Source: Alphaproteobacteria bacterium CG1_02_46_17
Lineage (GTDB): Bacteria > Pseudomonadota > Alphaproteobacteria > Micavibrionales > Micavibrionaceae
Assembly: GCA_001871905.1 (NCBI GenBank)
Contig: MNUG01000026.1
Location: 1 to 37,020 of the forward strand
Direction of reading: 5' to 3'
Length of the DNA: 37,020 bases
The notes beneath the pieces were generated by a model. That model was not told the origin of the DNA and ran no database searches. It saw only the letters and a list, made by a program, of their open reading frames with translations. Within the stretch, counting starts at the first letter, position 1, and every line of letters starts with the position of its first letter. Positions 1 to 10,524 of this stretch are shown here, piece by piece. The translations under genes and the position numbers were made by a program.

Positions 1-1191
1 ATGTCCAAAGAGAAGTTTGAGCGGTCGAAGCCGCATTGCAATATCGGAACGATTGGTCACGTTGACCATGGTAAGACGACACTGACGGCAGCGATTACGA
101 AAGTATTGGCTGAGATTGGTGGAGGGACAGCGATGGCGTATGACCAGATTGATAAGTCTCCTGAAGAGAAGGCACGTGGTATCACGATTTCGACGTCACA
201 CGTTGAGTATGAGACATCGAAGCGTCACTATGCACACGTGGACTGCCCTGGCCATGCTGACTATGTTAAGAACATGATCACCGGTGCAGCGCAGATGGAC
301 GGAGCGATTTTGGTTGTGAACGCAGCCGACGGACCAATGCCACAGACCCGCGAACATATTTTGTTGGCGCGTCAGGTTGGTGTACCTGCTTTGGTTGTGT
401 TCATGAACAAAGTAGATCAGGTTGACGACGAAGAGTTGTTGGAACTGGTTGAAATGGAAGTTCGTGAATTGTTGTCTTCTTATGATTTTCCTGGCGATGA
501 TATCCCAATCATCAAAGGATCTGCTTTGGCAGCCTTGGAAGGTCGTGATGACGCTATTGGTAAGGCAAAAGTACTTGAGTTGATGGATGCTGTTGACAGC
601 TATATTCCACAGCCTGAGCGTCCGATTGACAAGCCATTCCTGATGCCAGTTGAGGACGTGTTCTCGATTTCTGGTCGTGGAACTGTTGTGACCGGCCGTG
701 TTGAACAAGGTGTTGTAAAAGTTGGAGAAGAGATCGAGATTGTCGGTATCCGCCCAACCGTGAAGACGACCTGTACTGGTGTTGAAATGTTCCGTAAGTT
801 GCTTGACCAAGGTCAGGCTGGAGATAACATTGGTGCATTGTTGCGTGGAACGAAACGTGAAGAAGTTGAGCGCGGACAAGTTCTGTGTGCGCCAGGTTCG
901 ATTAAGCCACACACCAAATTCACGGCAGAGACCTATATTCTGTCGAAAGAAGAAGGTGGACGTCACACGCCATTTTTTGCGAATTACCGCCCACAATTTT
1001 ACTTCCGTACAACGGACGTAACAGGTGAAGTATCTTTGCCTGAGGGTTCAGAGATGGTGATGCCAGGAGATAACGTAAACCTGACCGTAAAATTGATCGC
1101 GCCAATTGCGATGAACGAAGGTCTTCGTTTTGCTATCCGTGAAGGTGGCCGTACCGTCGGTGCTGGCGTCGTCGCGAAAATTATTGAATAA
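1..1191 (+). CDS. tuf: Elongation factor Tu
   Basis: GTPase that delivers aminoacyl-tRNA to the ribosomal A site in the cytoplasm. The 396-residue protein is full length and shows all G motifs: GHVDHGKT (19-26), switch I RGITI (59-63), DCPGHADY (81-88, with the catalytic His at 85), NKVD (136-139) and SAL (174-176), followed by the two beta-barrel domains. The ATG is the first base of the window, so its ribosome binding site and upstream neighbours (expected fusA, rpsG, rpsL) are not visible. rpsJ follows after 26 bp, so tuf probably reads into the S10 cluster. Confidence 0.98.
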   Translation: MSKEKFERSKPHCNIGTIGHVDHGKTTLTAAITKVLAEIGGGTAMAYDQIDKSPEEKARGITISTSHVEYETSKRHYAHVDCPGHADYVKNMITGAAQMDGAILVVNAADGPMPQTREHILLARQVGVPALVVFMNKVDQVDDEELLELVEMEVRELLSSYDFPGDDIPIIKGSALAALEGRDDAIGKAKVLELMDAVDSYIPQPERPIDKPFLMPVEDVFSISGRGTVVTGRVEQGVVKVGEEIEIVGIRPTVKTTCTGVEMFRKLLDQGQAGDNIGALLRGTKREEVERGQVLCAPGSIKPHTKFTAETYILSKEEGGRHTPFFANYRPQFYFRTTDVTGEVSLPEGSEMVMPGDNVNLTVKLIAPIAMNEGLRFAIREGGRTVGAGVVAKIIE

Positions 1192-1217
1192 GGTTTGGGA
1201 TTAAGAGGAACAAAAAA

Positions 1218-1538
1218 ATGGATGCACAAACTATCCGTATCCGCCTTCGGGCTTATGATCACCGCGTCTTGGACTTGTCCACGAGCGAGATCGTAAATAC
1301 AGCAAAGCGTACAGGAGCCAGTGTTCGTGGACCTGTTCCTCTGCCAACCCGTACTGAGCGTTTCACCGTATTGCGTTCTCCGCACATCGATAAAAAATCG
1401 ATGGAGCAGTTCGAAATGCGTACCCATAAACGCCTGATCGATATTATTGATCCAACACCACAAACTGTGGATGCATTGATGAAATTGGATTTGGCAGCCG
1501 GTGTGGATGTAGAAATCAAAGTCGGACAAACGGCGTAA
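1218..1538 (+). CDS. rpsJ: 30S ribosomal protein S10 (NusE)
   Basis: Small-subunit head protein that also serves as NusE in transcription antitermination. The 106-residue length matches the family, and the [13 protein letters not shown] loop and RTHKRLIDI region are typical. A purine-rich AGAGGA lies about 8 bases before the ATG. It is the first gene of the S10 cluster, only 26 bp behind tuf. That gap is too short for the long L4-responsive leader known upstream of E. coli rpsJ, so S10 regulation must differ here or act further upstream. Confidence 0.97.
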   Translation: MDAQTIRIRLRAYDHRVLDLSTSEIVNTAKRTGASVRGPVPLPTRTERFTVLRSPHIDKKSMEQFEMRTHKRLIDIIDPTPQTVDALMKLDLAAGVDVEIKVGQTA

Positions 1539-1569
1539 GAATATTTAGGAAGAGTATCTGGAGATAAAA

Positions 1570-2343
1570 ATGAGAACCGGATTAATTGCAAAGAATGAAG
1601 GAATGACACGCGTTTTCGGTGAAGACGGGTCTCATATTCCAGTAACCGTTCTTAAAATTGATAACTTACAGGTTGTTGACGTTCGTACCCAAGAGCGTGA
1701 TGGCTATACAGCTGTTCAATTGGGTGCAGGCACTGCGAAAGTGAAAAACGTATCCAAGGCGATGCGTGGACACTATGCGAAAGCCAAAGTCGAGCCAAAA
1801 CGCAAAGTTGCTGAATTCCGCGTCAGTCCAGAAAATGTTTTGGAAATCGGTGCTGAATTGTGCGCAAGCCACTTCGTCCCAGGACAATATGTAGATGTTC
1901 AAGGAACGTCAAAAGGTCGTGGTTTTGCTGGTGGTATGAAACGTTGGAATTTTGGTGGACTTCGTGCTTCCCACGGTGTATCTGTCTCCCACCGTTCGAT
2001 CGGATCTACCGGTTGTTCTCAGGATCCGGGCCGTACTTGGAAAGGCAAAAAAATGCCTGGTCAGTTTGGTGTTGATACGACTACCACTCAAAATCTGAAA
2101 ATTGTCGCAGTTTATCCTGAAGACGGTCTGGTTTTGGTTCAAGGAAATGTTCCTGGTAATGCAAAAGAATGGGTCATCATCACTGATGCAGTTAAAAAAG
2201 CTGCTCATGCTGATGTTCCTCTTCCTGCTGGCCTGAAGTCGTCGGAACAATCTGCCGCTCCTGCTGCAGAAGAAGCTCCGGCACAAGAAACCCCTGTAGA
2301 AGCATCTGTTGAAGCTGCTCCTGCAGAAGAAGCAAAAGAATAA
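1570..2343 (+). CDS. rplC: 50S ribosomal protein L3
   Basis: Early-assembly large-subunit protein whose central loop reaches the peptidyl-transferase centre. The loop [11 protein letters not shown] and the segment [10 protein letters not shown] are present; Gln165 of the latter is the position methylated by PrmB in some bacteria. At 257 residues it is longer than the roughly 210-residue E. coli protein because of a C-terminal tail (about 221-257) made largely of Ala, Glu and Pro. The tail is probably disordered and resembles tails on other proteins in this window. Confidence 0.97.
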   Translation: MRTGLIAKNEGMTRVFGEDGSHIPVTVLKIDNLQVVDVRTQERDGYTAVQLGAGTAKVKNVSKAMRGHYAKAKVEPKRKVAEFRVSPENVLEIGAELCASHFVPGQYVDVQGTSKGRGFAGGMKRWNFGGLRASHGVSVSHRSIGSTGCSQDPGRTWKGKKMPGQFGVDTTTTQNLKIVAVYPEDGLVLVQGNVPGNAKEWVIITDAVKKAAHADVPLPAGLKSSEQSAAPAAEEAPAQETPVEASVEAAPAEEAKE

Positions 2344-2356
2344 GTGAGGCGACAGA

Positions 2357-2980
2357 ATGAAGATCGCAGTCAAGACATTAGAAAATAAAGAAGCCGGTAA
2401 TATCGAGCTTGATGACGCAGTATTTGGCGTTGAAGTTCGTGCCGACATTCTGCACCGCATGGTTCACTACCAATTGAACAAGCGTCGCGCAGGAACACAC
2501 AAAACCAAGGGTGTATCGGAGGTATCCGGTTCAGGTAAAAAACCTTGGAACCAAAAAGGAACCGGTCGTGCCCGTGCAAGTAACTTGCGTGCAGCCCAGT
2601 TTGTTGGTGGTGCTACTATTTTTGGACCGGTTGTGCGTTCGCATGCAACTGAGCTGCCTAAAAAGCAACGTATGTTGGCTTTGAAAACAGCTCTGTCTGC
2701 CAAGGCAGCAAGTGGTCAACTGATTGTGTTGGATGCAGCTTCTGTAGCTGATCCAAAAACCAAAGCAATGGCTGCAAAATTGAATGCAATGGGTATTCAA
2801 TCTGCATTGTTTGTATGTGGTGAAGAAATGGATCGCAATTTTGCTTTGGCAACGCGCAACATTCCACACATCGACATTTTGCCAAGCGAAGGTGCAAACG
2901 TATATGACATTCTGCGTCATGACACTCTGGTGTTGACCAAGGATGCTGTTGAAAACCTGACCAAGCGTCTGTCTGCATAG
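2357..2980 (+). CDS. rplD: 50S ribosomal protein L4
   Basis: Large-subunit protein lining the exit tunnel; in E. coli it also represses the S10 operon. The 207 residues contain the tunnel-loop signature around KKPWNQKGTGRAR, and the C-terminal alpha/beta domain ends in NLTKRLSA. Start ATG follows GAGGCGACAG. It lies 13 bp behind rplC and 27 bp ahead of rplW, so it is cotranscribed. No autoregulatory leader can be pointed to in this window. Confidence 0.97.
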   Translation: MKIAVKTLENKEAGNIELDDAVFGVEVRADILHRMVHYQLNKRRAGTHKTKGVSEVSGSGKKPWNQKGTGRARASNLRAAQFVGGATIFGPVVRSHATELPKKQRMLALKTALSAKAASGQLIVLDAASVADPKTKAMAAKLNAMGIQSALFVCGEEMDRNFALATRNIPHIDILPSEGANVYDILRHDTLVLTKDAVENLTKRLSA

Positions 2981-3007
2981 GCGTTAGGAAAGGATAAGGA
3001 GTTAGAA

Positions 3008-3328
3008 ATGGCAAAAGCAAAGACAACCAAACCGATCGCGATCGAGCAAGACTATATAACTTTGGTCAAGCCGGTTGTAACCGAAAAGTCCATGATGGGA
3101 TCCCAGCACGGTCAAGTTACATTTCAGGTTGCACCAACCGCAACCAAACCACAAATCAAACGTGCTGTCGAAAGCCTGTTCGATGTGAAAGTTATGACTG
3201 TCAATACCATAGTGACCAAAGGTAAAACCAAACGGTTCAAGGGTATTTTGGGAAAACGTTCAGATGTCAAGAAGGCCATTGTGACTTTGGCCGAAGGTCA
3301 AACTATTGACGTTGGCACTGGTGTATAA
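3008..3328 (+). CDS. rplW: 50S ribosomal protein L23
   Basis: Protein at the tunnel exit that docks trigger factor and SRP. The 106-residue sequence has the family core VTEKSMM through the extended loop containing [10 protein letters not shown], then VKKAIVTL. A 17-residue Lys-rich N-terminal extension precedes the usual start of homology. An AGGATAAGGAG stretch lies immediately upstream of the ATG. It sits in the conserved rplD-rplW-rplB order. Confidence 0.96.
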   Translation: MAKAKTTKPIAIEQDYITLVKPVVTEKSMMGSQHGQVTFQVAPTATKPQIKRAVESLFDVKVMTVNTIVTKGKTKRFKGILGKRSDVKKAIVTLAEGQTIDVGTGV

Positions 3329-3358
3329 GGAAAGATTTAGGGAAGAGGACAAGCAATT

Positions 3359-4183
3359 ATGGCTTTGAAGAAGTACAATCCGACAACCCCCGGTCAACGC
3401 CAGTTGGTCTTGGTTGATCGCAGCCAGTTGTGGAAAGGCGCACCGGAAAAGTCGCTGACCGAAGGAAAACACAGAAATGGTGGCCGTAACAATACTGGCC
3501 GCATCACTATGCGCTTTCTGGGTGGTGGTCATAAACAACGTTACCGTATTATTGACTTCAAACGTTCTAAAATGAACATGGAAGCAACAGTACTGCGCTT
3601 GGAATATGATCCGAACCGCACTGCGTTTATCGCTTTGATTCAGTATGAAGATGGTGAGAAGGCCTATATTTTGGCTCCTCAGCGTTTGGCAGAAGGCGAC
3701 AAAATCGTCTCCAGTGAAAAAGCCGACATTAAAATCGGAAACACACTGCCTTTGAAAAGTATGCCTGTTGGAACCATTATCCACAATGTGGAAATGAAAC
3801 CTGGTAAAGGTGGGCAAATGGCTCGCGCTGGCGGAACTTTCGCTCAATTGGTTGGTCGTGATCAGGGGTATGCCCAGATTAAATTGTCCTCCGGTGAAAT
3901 GCGTATGGTTCGCGGTGAATGTCTGGCAACTATTGGGGCTGTTTCTAACCCTGACCAGAAAAACATCAATATCGGTAAGGCTGGACGTAACCGTTGGTTA
4001 GGTCGCAAGCCTCACCAACGTGGTATCTCCATGAACCCTGTTGACCACCCGCACGGCGGTCGTACCAATGGTGGTGTTCACTGGTGTTCCCCAACCGGTG
4101 TACCGGCTAAAGGATACAAGACACGTAAGAATAAAGCGACTGACAAACTTATTATTCGTCGTCGTAAGATTAAGAACAAGTAG
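3359..4183 (+). CDS. rplB: 50S ribosomal protein L2
   Basis: Universal protein near the peptidyl-transferase centre, needed for subunit association. The 274 residues match the family length. The diagnostic [12 protein letters not shown] is present, with the conserved histidine at 230, and the Arg/Lys-rich C-terminus ends [10 protein letters not shown]. rplW lies 30 bp upstream and rpsS 27 bp downstream. Confidence 0.98.
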   Translation: MALKKYNPTTPGQRQLVLVDRSQLWKGAPEKSLTEGKHRNGGRNNTGRITMRFLGGGHKQRYRIIDFKRSKMNMEATVLRLEYDPNRTAFIALIQYEDGEKAYILAPQRLAEGDKIVSSEKADIKIGNTLPLKSMPVGTIIHNVEMKPGKGGQMARAGGTFAQLVGRDQGYAQIKLSSGEMRMVRGECLATIGAVSNPDQKNINIGKAGRNRWLGRKPHQRGISMNPVDHPHGGRTNGGVHWCSPTGVPAKGYKTRKNKATDKLIIRRRKIKNK

Positions 4184-4210
4184 GATCTGAGGAAGGCTGA
4201 GGTATAAAAC

Positions 4211-4480
4211 ATGGCTCGTTCAACATGGAAAGGCCCGTTTGTAGATGGACATCTTCTCAAAAAAGTTGAGGAAGTCCGTTCGAGTGGAAAAAATACGCCG
4301 ATCAAGACATGGTCGCGCCGTTCGACAATCCTGCCACAAATGGTTGGTTTGACGATGGCTGTCCATAATGGGAATAAATTTATTCCTGTTCTGGTTACTG
4401 ACAACATGATCGGTCACAAACTTGGTGAATTTTCACACACCCGTACCTTCAAAGGTCACGGCGGTGATAAGAAGAAGTAA
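4211..4480 (+). CDS. rpsS: 30S ribosomal protein S19
   Basis: Small-subunit head protein of 89 residues contacting S13 and the large subunit. The family signature runs from [16 protein letters not shown] to [16 protein letters not shown]. The conserved rplB-rpsS-rplV order and gaps of 27 and 10 bp support cotranscription. Confidence 0.97.
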   Translation: MARSTWKGPFVDGHLLKKVEEVRSSGKNTPIKTWSRRSTILPQMVGLTMAVHNGNKFIPVLVTDNMIGHKLGEFSHTRTFKGHGGDKKK

Positions 4481-4490
4481 GGAATAGATT

Positions 4491-4865
4491 ATGGGAAAAC
4501 CTAAAAACGAAAGACGAGTAGCCGATAACGAAGCGAGAGCATTCTCGAAATATATCGACTCAAGTCCATACAAATTGAATTTGGTTGCGGAAATGATCCG
4601 TGGCAAAAAAGCCGAGAAAGCTCTGGTTGACCTCGATTTCTGCAACAAACGTGTTGCACGCGATGTCAAAAAGGTTCTGCAATCGGCTGTAGCAAACGCT
4701 GAAAACAACCACTCTTTGGATGTTGACCGTTTGTATGTTGCCGAAGCAACTGTCGGGAAATCAGTCGTCATGAAACGTTTCATGGCACGTGCCCGCGGTC
4801 GCGCCGGTCGTATTGAAAAGTTTTTCAGCAACCTGACAGTTGTTGTCAGAGAAAAAGCCGAATAG
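4491..4865 (+). CDS. rplV: 50S ribosomal protein L22
   Basis: Exit-tunnel protein of 124 residues with an extended beta-hairpin. The N-terminal domain has the typical [13 protein letters not shown]. The hairpin region covers [18 protein letters not shown], where macrolide-resistance changes map in other bacteria; nothing unusual is seen here. Only 15 bp separate it from rpsC. Confidence 0.96.
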   Translation: MGKPKNERRVADNEARAFSKYIDSSPYKLNLVAEMIRGKKAEKALVDLDFCNKRVARDVKKVLQSAVANAENNHSLDVDRLYVAEATVGKSVVMKRFMARARGRAGRIEKFFSNLTVVVREKAE

Positions 4866-4880
4866 GAGTAGGGGATAAAC

Positions 4881-5567
4881 ATGGGTCAGAAAGTTAATCC
4901 AATTGGTCTTCGTGTTGGTATCAACCGCACTTGGGACTCCCGTTGGTTCTCCAGTAAGGATTATGCTGTCAAGCTTATCGAAGATTTGAAATTGCGCGAA
5001 TTTGTGCATGACAAATTAAAAGCCGCTGGTATCAGCAAGGTGATCGTTGAACGTGCCGCGAAAAATACCCGCGTGACTGTTCATACTGCTCGCCCTGGTG
5101 TGATCATCGGTAAAAAAGGTGCAGATATCGAGAAACTGCGCAAAGACTTGTCCGCGAAATCGGGTGGCGAAGTTTCTCTGAATATTGTTGAGATCCGCAA
5201 GCCGGAAATTGATGCGCAACTCGTTGCAGAGGGCATTGCCCAACAGCTCGAACGTCGCGTGTCGTTCCGTCGTGCCATGAAGCGGGCTGTCCAATCAGCT
5301 TTGCGTCTGGGTGCAAAAGGAATTCGTGTGAATGTTGCTGGTCGTTTGGCTGGTGCTGATATCGCCCGTATGGAGTGGTACCGTGAAGGTCAGGTGCCTT
5401 TGCACACGCTCCGCGCTGATCTGGATTACGGTGTTGCTGAAGCTTTGACCACCTACGGGATCATCGGCGTTAAAGTCTGGATCTATAAAGGTGATGTCAT
5501 GGAACATGATCCAATGGCTCGCGACAAACGCATGGCCGAAAACCTTGGTGCAACCAAGCGCGATTAG
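4881..5567 (+). CDS. rpsC: 30S ribosomal protein S3
   Basis: Protein at the mRNA entry tunnel, with helicase activity in the 30S head. The N-terminus [14 protein letters not shown] is canonical and the type-II KH domain has its GKKG loop at residues 77-80. The C-terminal domain includes [17 protein letters not shown]. Length 228 is normal. It lies between rplV and rplP as in most bacteria. Confidence 0.98.
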   Translation: MGQKVNPIGLRVGINRTWDSRWFSSKDYAVKLIEDLKLREFVHDKLKAAGISKVIVERAAKNTRVTVHTARPGVIIGKKGADIEKLRKDLSAKSGGEVSLNIVEIRKPEIDAQLVAEGIAQQLERRVSFRRAMKRAVQSALRLGAKGIRVNVAGRLAGADIARMEWYREGQVPLHTLRADLDYGVAEALTTYGIIGVKVWIYKGDVMEHDPMARDKRMAENLGATKRD

Positions 5568-5597
5568 AACTTATACAAAGGAATAATGGAGTAAAAA

Positions 5598-6011
5598 ATG
5601 CTCTTACCAAAGAAAACAAAATTCAGAAAGGCCCATAAAGGCCGTATCCACGGAGCTGCCAAAGGCGGATATCAAGTGGCATTCGGATCTTTTGGACTGA
5701 AGGCCTTGGCCCCTGATCGTATTACTGCGCGTCAAATCGAGGCTGCACGTCGTGCTTTGACCCGTCATATTAAACGTCAGGGTAAAGTCTGGATCCGTAT
5801 ATTTCCAGATGTGCCTGTATCCAAGAAACCTCTTGAGGTTCGTATGGGTTCCGGTAAAGGTTCACCAGAATTTTGGGTCGTCCGCGTTAAGCCAGGTCGG
5901 ATCATGTTTGAAATTGAAGGCGTACCTGAAGAATTGGCTCGTGAAGCTCTGGCTTTGGCAGCGGCAAAACTGCCGATTGATACCAAATTCGTCAAGCGGA
6001 TCGCCGAATAA
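5598..6011 (+). CDS. rplP: 50S ribosomal protein L16
   Basis: Protein of 137 residues at the A/P-site side of the 50S subunit. The sequence starts [16 protein letters not shown] and carries [17 protein letters not shown] and [16 protein letters not shown], all family hallmarks. The conserved Arg in the [13 protein letters not shown] stretch is present. The gene is 30 bp after rpsC and 22 bp before rpmC. Confidence 0.97.
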   Translation: MLLPKKTKFRKAHKGRIHGAAKGGYQVAFGSFGLKALAPDRITARQIEAARRALTRHIKRQGKVWIRIFPDVPVSKKPLEVRMGSGKGSPEFWVVRVKPGRIMFEIEGVPEELAREALALAAAKLPIDTKFVKRIAE

Positions 6012-6033
6012 GACAAGGTGATGGAGATTTAAG

Positions 6034-6258
6034 ATGGCAAAAGCAAAAACAACAAATAAAGCAGAAGATCTGAAAGGCAAAAGCCAGGACGAATTGAATG
6101 CAATGCTGCTTGATTTGCGCAAGCAACAAATGGACATGAGATTCCAGCAAGCTGGCGGACAACTGCAAAACACTGCAGATATCCGTAAAGTACGTCGGAC
6201 GATTGCCCGGGTTAAAACATGTATGAGTCAGCAACAAGCTGCTCAAGCTGCCAAGTAG
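6034..6258 (+). CDS. rpmC: 50S ribosomal protein L29
   Basis: Small two-helix protein (74 residues) near the tunnel exit, next to L23. Recognised by KSQDELNAMLLDLRKQQMD and IRKVRRTIARVKT and by its place between rplP and rpsQ. A short Lys/Ala-rich extension (about 10 residues) precedes the core. Confidence 0.95.
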   Translation: MAKAKTTNKAEDLKGKSQDELNAMLLDLRKQQMDMRFQQAGGQLQNTADIRKVRRTIARVKTCMSQQQAAQAAK

Positions 6259-6282
6259 GGCGGAAGGAAGAAGGAGTTAGAT

Positions 6283-6621
6283 ATGCCACGTCGTGTATTG
6301 GAAGGCCGTGTAGTCGGTGATGAAATGGACAAGACAGTAACTGTCTTGGTTGAACGTCGGACTATGCACCCGATTTATAAGAAATATGTGAAGCAAAGCT
6401 CGAAATATGCTGCTCACGACGAAACCAATCTGTTCCGCGTTGGGGACATGGTCGAAATTGAAGAATGCCGTCCGATTTCCAAACGCAAGACTTGGACGGT
6501 CACCACCGATCCAAAGGCTTTGGGTCGTGAGTTGACCCCTAAAGTCAGGGCTGTTGCCGAAAGCGAAGATGCTCCGGTCAAAGCCAAAAAGGCAGAGGCA
6601 AAAAAGGCCTCTAAGAAATAG
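6283..6621 (+). CDS. rpsQ: 30S ribosomal protein S17
   Basis: Primary 16S-binding protein with an OB fold. The core has [19 protein letters not shown] and [13 protein letters not shown]. At 112 residues it is longer than the roughly 84-residue E. coli protein because of a Lys/Ala/Glu-rich tail from about residue 80. The SD AAGGAG lies about 7 bases upstream of the ATG. A 40-bp gap without a terminator leads to rplN. Confidence 0.96.
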   Translation: MPRRVLEGRVVGDEMDKTVTVLVERRTMHPIYKKYVKQSSKYAAHDETNLFRVGDMVEIEECRPISKRKTWTVTTDPKALGRELTPKVRAVAESEDAPVKAKKAEAKKASKK

Positions 6622-6661
6622 GAATTATTAGGAAACGTATAGAAAATTCGGGTGAATTAAA

Positions 6662-7030
6662 ATGATCCAGATGGAATCAAATCTTGATGTAGCAGATAAC
6701 TCCGGCGCACGCCGTGTATCTTGCATCAAAGTATTGGGCGGCTCCAAGCGTCGTTTTGCAAATATCGGCGATGTTATTGTCGTGTCTGTTAAGGATGCGA
6801 TTCCACGTGGTCGTGTTAAAAAAGGTGATGTTCATCGTGCTGTGATCGTGCGGACGGCTTCCGGCCTGCACCGTGACAATGGTGAAACCATCCGTTTTGA
6901 TGGCAACGCTGTTGTTCTGATCAACAAGCAGGGTGAGCCTATCGGAACCCGTATTTTTGGCCCAGTGACACGTGAATTGCGTGGCAAGGGCTACATGAAA
7001 ATTATCTCTTTGGCATCCGAGGTGCTCTAA
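6662..7030 (+). CDS. rplN: 50S ribosomal protein L14
   Basis: Universal 122-residue protein at the subunit interface, first gene of the classical spc cluster. Recognised by the conserved stretch [16 protein letters not shown] and by [11 protein letters not shown] near the end. Its TAA stop shares one base with the ATG of rplX (TAATG), which implies translational coupling. Confidence 0.97.
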   Translation: MIQMESNLDVADNSGARRVSCIKVLGGSKRRFANIGDVIVVSVKDAIPRGRVKKGDVHRAVIVRTASGLHRDNGETIRFDGNAVVLINKQGEPIGTRIFGPVTRELRGKGYMKIISLASEVL

Positions 7031-7353
7031 TGACACAGGTAAAATTGAAAATTAAAAAAGGCGACCAAGTGGTCGTAATAACCGGTAAGGATAAAGGAAA
7101 ATCTGGTGAAGTGACCAGAGTTATTTCTTCTGAAAACCGTGTTGTGGTATCGGGCATCAATATGATGACCAAACATGCCAAACCAACCCAGCTTGCTGCG
7201 GGCGGTTTGCAACGTGTTGAGGCTCCGATCCATGTCTCCAATGTGGCTTTGGCTGACCCGAAATCGGGTAAGGCAACCAAAGTCGGAATGAAAACTCTGG
7301 CTGATGGCAAAAAAGTACGTATTGCCAAAAAGTCGGGCGAAACGATTGCTTAA
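7030..7353 (+). CDS. rplX: 50S ribosomal protein L24
   Basis: Assembly-initiating large-subunit protein of 107 residues. A KOW motif covers roughly residues 9-35 ([20 protein letters not shown]). It begins on the last base of the rplN stop codon and its own stop overlaps a possible rplE start by one base. rplN, rplX and rplE thus form a chain of TAATG junctions. Confidence 0.97.
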   Translation: MTQVKLKIKKGDQVVVITGKDKGKSGEVTRVISSENRVVVSGINMMTKHAKPTQLAAGGLQRVEAPIHVSNVALADPKSGKATKVGMKTLADGKKVRIAKKSGETIA

Positions 7354-7928
7354 TGGATGGTATGACAATGGCCGCTCAGGAAAAATATATTCCAAAACTG
7401 GAAAAAAGATACAAAGAAGAATTGGCTCCGGCGATGCAAAAAAGCCGCGGGTACAAGAATATTCATCAAATCCCTAAGTTGAAGCACATCACCATCAATA
7501 TGGGTGTAGGGCAAGCAGCTTTGGATAAGAAACATATGGAATCCGCGTTGAAGGATTTGACCCAGATTGCTGGTCAAAAGCCTGTTTCAACCAAGGCGCG
7601 TAAATCCAATGCGTCCTTCAAAATTCGTGAAGGTATGCCAATCGGGGCAAAAGTAACCCTGCGCGGCAAACGCATGTACGAATTTCTTGACCGACTGGTC
7701 ACAATTGCGCTACCACGTGTCCGCGACTTCCGTGGCATTAATGGTAAAGCTTTTGACGGTCGTGGCAATTATGCTCTGGGTATTAAAGATCATACGATCT
7801 TCCCTGAGATAAACTTTGAAAAAGTTGAGGCATTGCGCGGTATGGATATTATTATCTGTACGTCTGCCAAAACCGATGATGAAGCTAAAGAATTGCTGCG
7901 CGGCTTTGATATGCCGTTCAGAAATTAG
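7353..7928 (+). CDS. rplE: 50S ribosomal protein L5
   Basis: 5S rRNA-binding protein of the central protuberance. The core carries [33 protein letters not shown] and [16 protein letters not shown]. Three in-frame ATGs are possible: 7353 (overlapping the rplX stop, 191 aa), 7362, and 7368, which would give [10 protein letters not shown] and a length (186 aa) nearer the family norm of about 180. I give the outermost because of the TAATG junction, but 7368 is a serious alternative. No start has a strong SD. Confidence 0.93.
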   Translation: MDGMTMAAQEKYIPKLEKRYKEELAPAMQKSRGYKNIHQIPKLKHITINMGVGQAALDKKHMESALKDLTQIAGQKPVSTKARKSNASFKIREGMPIGAKVTLRGKRMYEFLDRLVTIALPRVRDFRGINGKAFDGRGNYALGIKDHTIFPEINFEKVEALRGMDIIICTSAKTDDEAKELLRGFDMPFRN

Positions 7929-7949
7929 AATTTAGGAAAGAGGACTAGA

Positions 7950-8255
7950 ATGGCAAAAGTCAGTGCTACAAACCGGAATGAAAAACGCAAAAAAATGGTC
8001 AAACGCGATGCGACCAAGCGTGCGAAATTGAAAGAGATGATCATGGATCGTGAACTTTCTGTTGAAGAACGCTTTGCTTTGACCGTGAAATTGGCTCAAA
8101 TGCCAAGAAACGGTGCAGAGACACGCATTAGAAACCGTTGTGCGCTGACCGGACGTCCACGTGCATATTATCGTAAATTTAGCTTGAGCCGTATCTCGCT
8201 GCGCAAATTGGCCTCTGAAGGTCAATTGCCTGGTGTAACGAAGTCAAGCTGGTAA
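7950..8255 (+). CDS. rpsN: 30S ribosomal protein S14, zinc-independent form
   Basis: Late-assembly protein of the 30S head. It is the long form (101 residues) with a single Cys and no CxxC pairs, so it is the zinc-independent type typical of most proteobacteria. The family end [21 protein letters not shown] is intact. SD GAAAGAGGA precedes the ATG. Confidence 0.97.
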   Translation: MAKVSATNRNEKRKKMVKRDATKRAKLKEMIMDRELSVEERFALTVKLAQMPRNGAETRIRNRCALTGRPRAYYRKFSLSRISLRKLASEGQLPGVTKSSW

Positions 8256-8272
8256 GAAGGAGAATTTAGATC

Positions 8273-8671
8273 ATGTCGATGAGTGATCCATTAGGAGATA
8301 TGTTGACCCGCATTCGTAACGGTCAAAGAGCAACTTTGAAACAGGTCATCTGCCCTGCTTCGAAGATGCGTGAATCAGTTCTGTCTGTTCTGAAAAGTTC
8401 CGGTTATATCCGTGGCTATAAGGAAGAGGCAAGCGAGCAAGGTCACAAAAATTTTGTGATCGACCTGAAATATGATGAAGGAACACCTGTAATTCGTGAA
8501 TTGCACCGCGTTTCCAAACCAGGTCGTCGTATTTACTCTGCTGCGCAGGCTATCCCACGTTATTATAACGGTCTGGGCATAACAATTGTATCGACGCCGC
8601 GTGGTGTAATGGCTGATCAGCAGGCTCGTGATGAGAATGTTGGTGGTGAACTTTTGTGTCAGGTTTTCTAA
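8273..8671 (+). CDS. rpsH: 30S ribosomal protein S8
   Basis: Primary 16S-binding protein; in E. coli it also represses the spc operon by binding near rplE. The sequence starts [18 protein letters not shown], and the C-terminal region [20 protein letters not shown] carries the RNA-binding signature. Length 132 is normal. The first ATG is preferred over the one at codon 3 by alignment with the usual MSMxDP start and by AGAAGGAGAA upstream. Confidence 0.97.
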   Translation: MSMSDPLGDMLTRIRNGQRATLKQVICPASKMRESVLSVLKSSGYIRGYKEEASEQGHKNFVIDLKYDEGTPVIRELHRVSKPGRRIYSAAQAIPRYYNGLGITIVSTPRGVMADQQARDENVGGELLCQVF

Positions 8672-8710
8672 TAGAAACGCTGTACAGAATTTTTGAATTG
8701 AAATTTGAAC

Positions 8711-8715
8711 GAGGA
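8711..8715 (+). promoter_or_regulatory. Ribosome binding site fixing the rplF start
   Basis: GAGGA sits 7 bases before the ATG at 8723. An in-frame TTG at 8705 would add six residues but would put this SD inside the gene, so 8723 is the better start. Confidence 0.75.
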
Positions 8716-8722
8716 AAATAAA

Positions 8723-9256
8723 ATGTCTCGCGTAGGTAAAAATCCGGTTGCTGTGCCAAATGGTGTAACCGTTGACCTGAAGGAACAGGATATTAAAGTC
8801 AAAGGGCCGAAAGGCGAAATGACTTTGGCAGTTCACCCTAAGGTCTCCGTGTCCATTGAAAATGGTGCAATTACTGTTGCTCCAAATACCAAGGATCTGG
8901 AAAGCCGTGCTTTGTGGGCAACCATGCAACGTCGTATTGCCAATATGGTACAAGGCGTGACCGAAGGGTTCTCCAAGAACCTTGAAATCGAAGGTGTTGG
9001 TTACCGTTGCAATCTTCAGGGTAAAGAACTTGTTTTGCAACTTGGTTTCAGCCATGACGTGCGTTACGCGATCCCTGAGGGCATTACGATTGCTGTTGAA
9101 AAACAAACCCAGATCAAAATTTCTGGTATTGATAAGGAACAGGTTGGTCAGGTTGCTGCGGAAATCCGTGGCTACAGACCACCAGAGCCATATAAAGGCA
9201 AAGGCGTTCGTTATGCAGGGGAGTATATCCTGCGTAAAGAAGGCAAGAAGAAATAA
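8723..9256 (+). CDS. rplF: 50S ribosomal protein L6
   Basis: Large-subunit protein near the factor-binding site with two homologous alpha/beta domains. From ATG 8723 it is 177 residues, exactly the E. coli length. It begins [15 protein letters not shown] and contains the domain-2 signature [15 protein letters not shown]. The 51-bp gap behind rpsH is one of the larger ones in the cluster but shows no hairpin. Confidence 0.97.
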   Translation: MSRVGKNPVAVPNGVTVDLKEQDIKVKGPKGEMTLAVHPKVSVSIENGAITVAPNTKDLESRALWATMQRRIANMVQGVTEGFSKNLEIEGVGYRCNLQGKELVLQLGFSHDVRYAIPEGITIAVEKQTQIKISGIDKEQVGQVAAEIRGYRPPEPYKGKGVRYAGEYILRKEGKKK

Positions 9257-9302
9257 CTAAGAAGCTATTAGAGATAATTAAGGTTAAGAAGGACGAAACA
9301 TC

Positions 9303-9659
9303 ATGCGTCAACCAGAAACAAATGCACAAAGACGGGCACGTCGCGTACGCGCAAAACTTACCCGCATTAATAAGGCTGGATTATTGCGCTTGTCCATACA
9401 CCGGACAAACAACCAGATTTATGCTCAAATCATTGATGATACAAAAGGTATCACTTTGGCTGCAGCATCGACACTGGAAAGCGACCTGCGTAAAACAGGC
9501 GGTAATGTAGCGGCAGCTAGCAAAGTTGGCGAAATGATCGCCGAGCGTGCTAGGGCAGCAAAAGTGACAAAAGTGATGTTTGACCGCGGAAGCTTCCGTT
9601 ACCATGGCCGTGTTAAGGCGTTGGCAGAAGCAGCTCGTGCAGGCGGATTAGAATTCTAA
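9303..9659 (+). CDS. rplR: 50S ribosomal protein L18
   Basis: 5S rRNA-binding protein of 118 residues. The basic N-terminus [10 protein letters not shown], the [17 protein letters not shown] core and the C-terminal [26 protein letters not shown] are diagnostic. SD AAGAAGGA is 9 bases before the ATG. It lies between rplF (46 bp) and rpsE (21 bp). Confidence 0.97.
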   Translation: MRQPETNAQRRARRVRAKLTRINKAGLLRLSIHRTNNQIYAQIIDDTKGITLAAASTLESDLRKTGGNVAAASKVGEMIAERARAAKVTKVMFDRGSFRYHGRVKALAEAARAGGLEF

Positions 9660-9680
9660 GGAAGGAATGGTGAACTAAAG

Positions 9681-10268
9681 ATGGCTCGTCCAGATCGTAA
9701 ACGCGAAGAGCGCGAAGAAGTAGAATTGAACGAACGCCTGGTTGCCGTCAACCGCGTTGCTAAAGTTGTGAAAGGTGGCCGTCGTTTCGGTTTTGCAGCA
9801 TTGGTTGTTGTGGGTGATGGTCGTGGTCGTGTTGGTCATGGTCACGCAAAAGCTCGTGAGGTTCCTGATGCAATTCGCAAGGCAACCGAACAGGCAAAAC
9901 GCAACATGATCCGTGTTGCCCTTCGTGAAGGTCGTACAATCCACCATGATGTGGTCGGTCGTTACGGTGCGGGTCACGTTCGCTTGCGGACAGCCCCAGC
10001 CGGTACCGGTATTATTGCGGGTGGTCCATTGCGTGCGATTTTCGAAGCAATCGGAATTCAGGACGTTGTGGCAAAAGCCATCGGAACCAACAATCCATAT
10101 AACATGGTCAATGCGACATTCGAAGCTTTCAAACTGATGGAAAGCCCGCGTACAGTTGCTGCACGTCGTGGTAAAAAAGTCAGCGAAATTGTTGCAAACC
10201 GTGATGTTCGTATGAAAGAAGCTAAAGCAGAAGACGCATCGGAAGATGCCGAAGTTGCAGCAGAATAA
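9681..10268 (+). CDS. rpsE: 30S ribosomal protein S5
   Basis: Decoding-accuracy protein at the mRNA entry. The dsRBD-like N-domain shows [19 protein letters not shown] and the C-domain contains [19 protein letters not shown]. At 195 residues it is slightly long, with about 20 extra C-terminal residues rich in Ala, Glu and Asp. Confidence 0.97.
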   Translation: MARPDRKREEREEVELNERLVAVNRVAKVVKGGRRFGFAALVVVGDGRGRVGHGHAKAREVPDAIRKATEQAKRNMIRVALREGRTIHHDVVGRYGAGHVRLRTAPAGTGIIAGGPLRAIFEAIGIQDVVAKAIGTNNPYNMVNATFEAFKLMESPRTVAARRGKKVSEIVANRDVRMKEAKAEDASEDAEVAAE

Positions 10269-10285
10269 GATAGAGGATATCTGAT

Positions 10286-10498
10286 ATGGCACAAGCAAAA
10301 GCAAAAAAAGCAGACGCTTCTAAAAAAATGATCACTGTGACCCAGATCGGTAGCCCGATCGGTCGTCAACAGGATCAGGAACAAACCCTTGTTGGTTTGG
10401 GATTGAATAAAATGCACCGTTCCAAACAGTTGGAAGATACTCCTTCTGTACGTGGCATGATTCACAAAGTACGTCACCTTGTGAAAGTTGCCGAATAA
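10286..10498 (+). CDS. rpmD: 50S ribosomal protein L30
   Basis: Small large-subunit protein (70 residues). The core [12 protein letters not shown] and [22 protein letters not shown] is typical. A 14-residue Lys/Ala-rich N-terminal extension is added relative to the roughly 59-residue E. coli form. Position between rpsE and rplO is conserved. Confidence 0.96.
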   Translation: MAQAKAKKADASKKMITVTQIGSPIGRQQDQEQTLVGLGLNKMHRSKQLEDTPSVRGMIHKVRHLVKVAE

Positions 10499-10524
10499 AC
10501 GGTAGAGATTAAGAGGATATCAAA

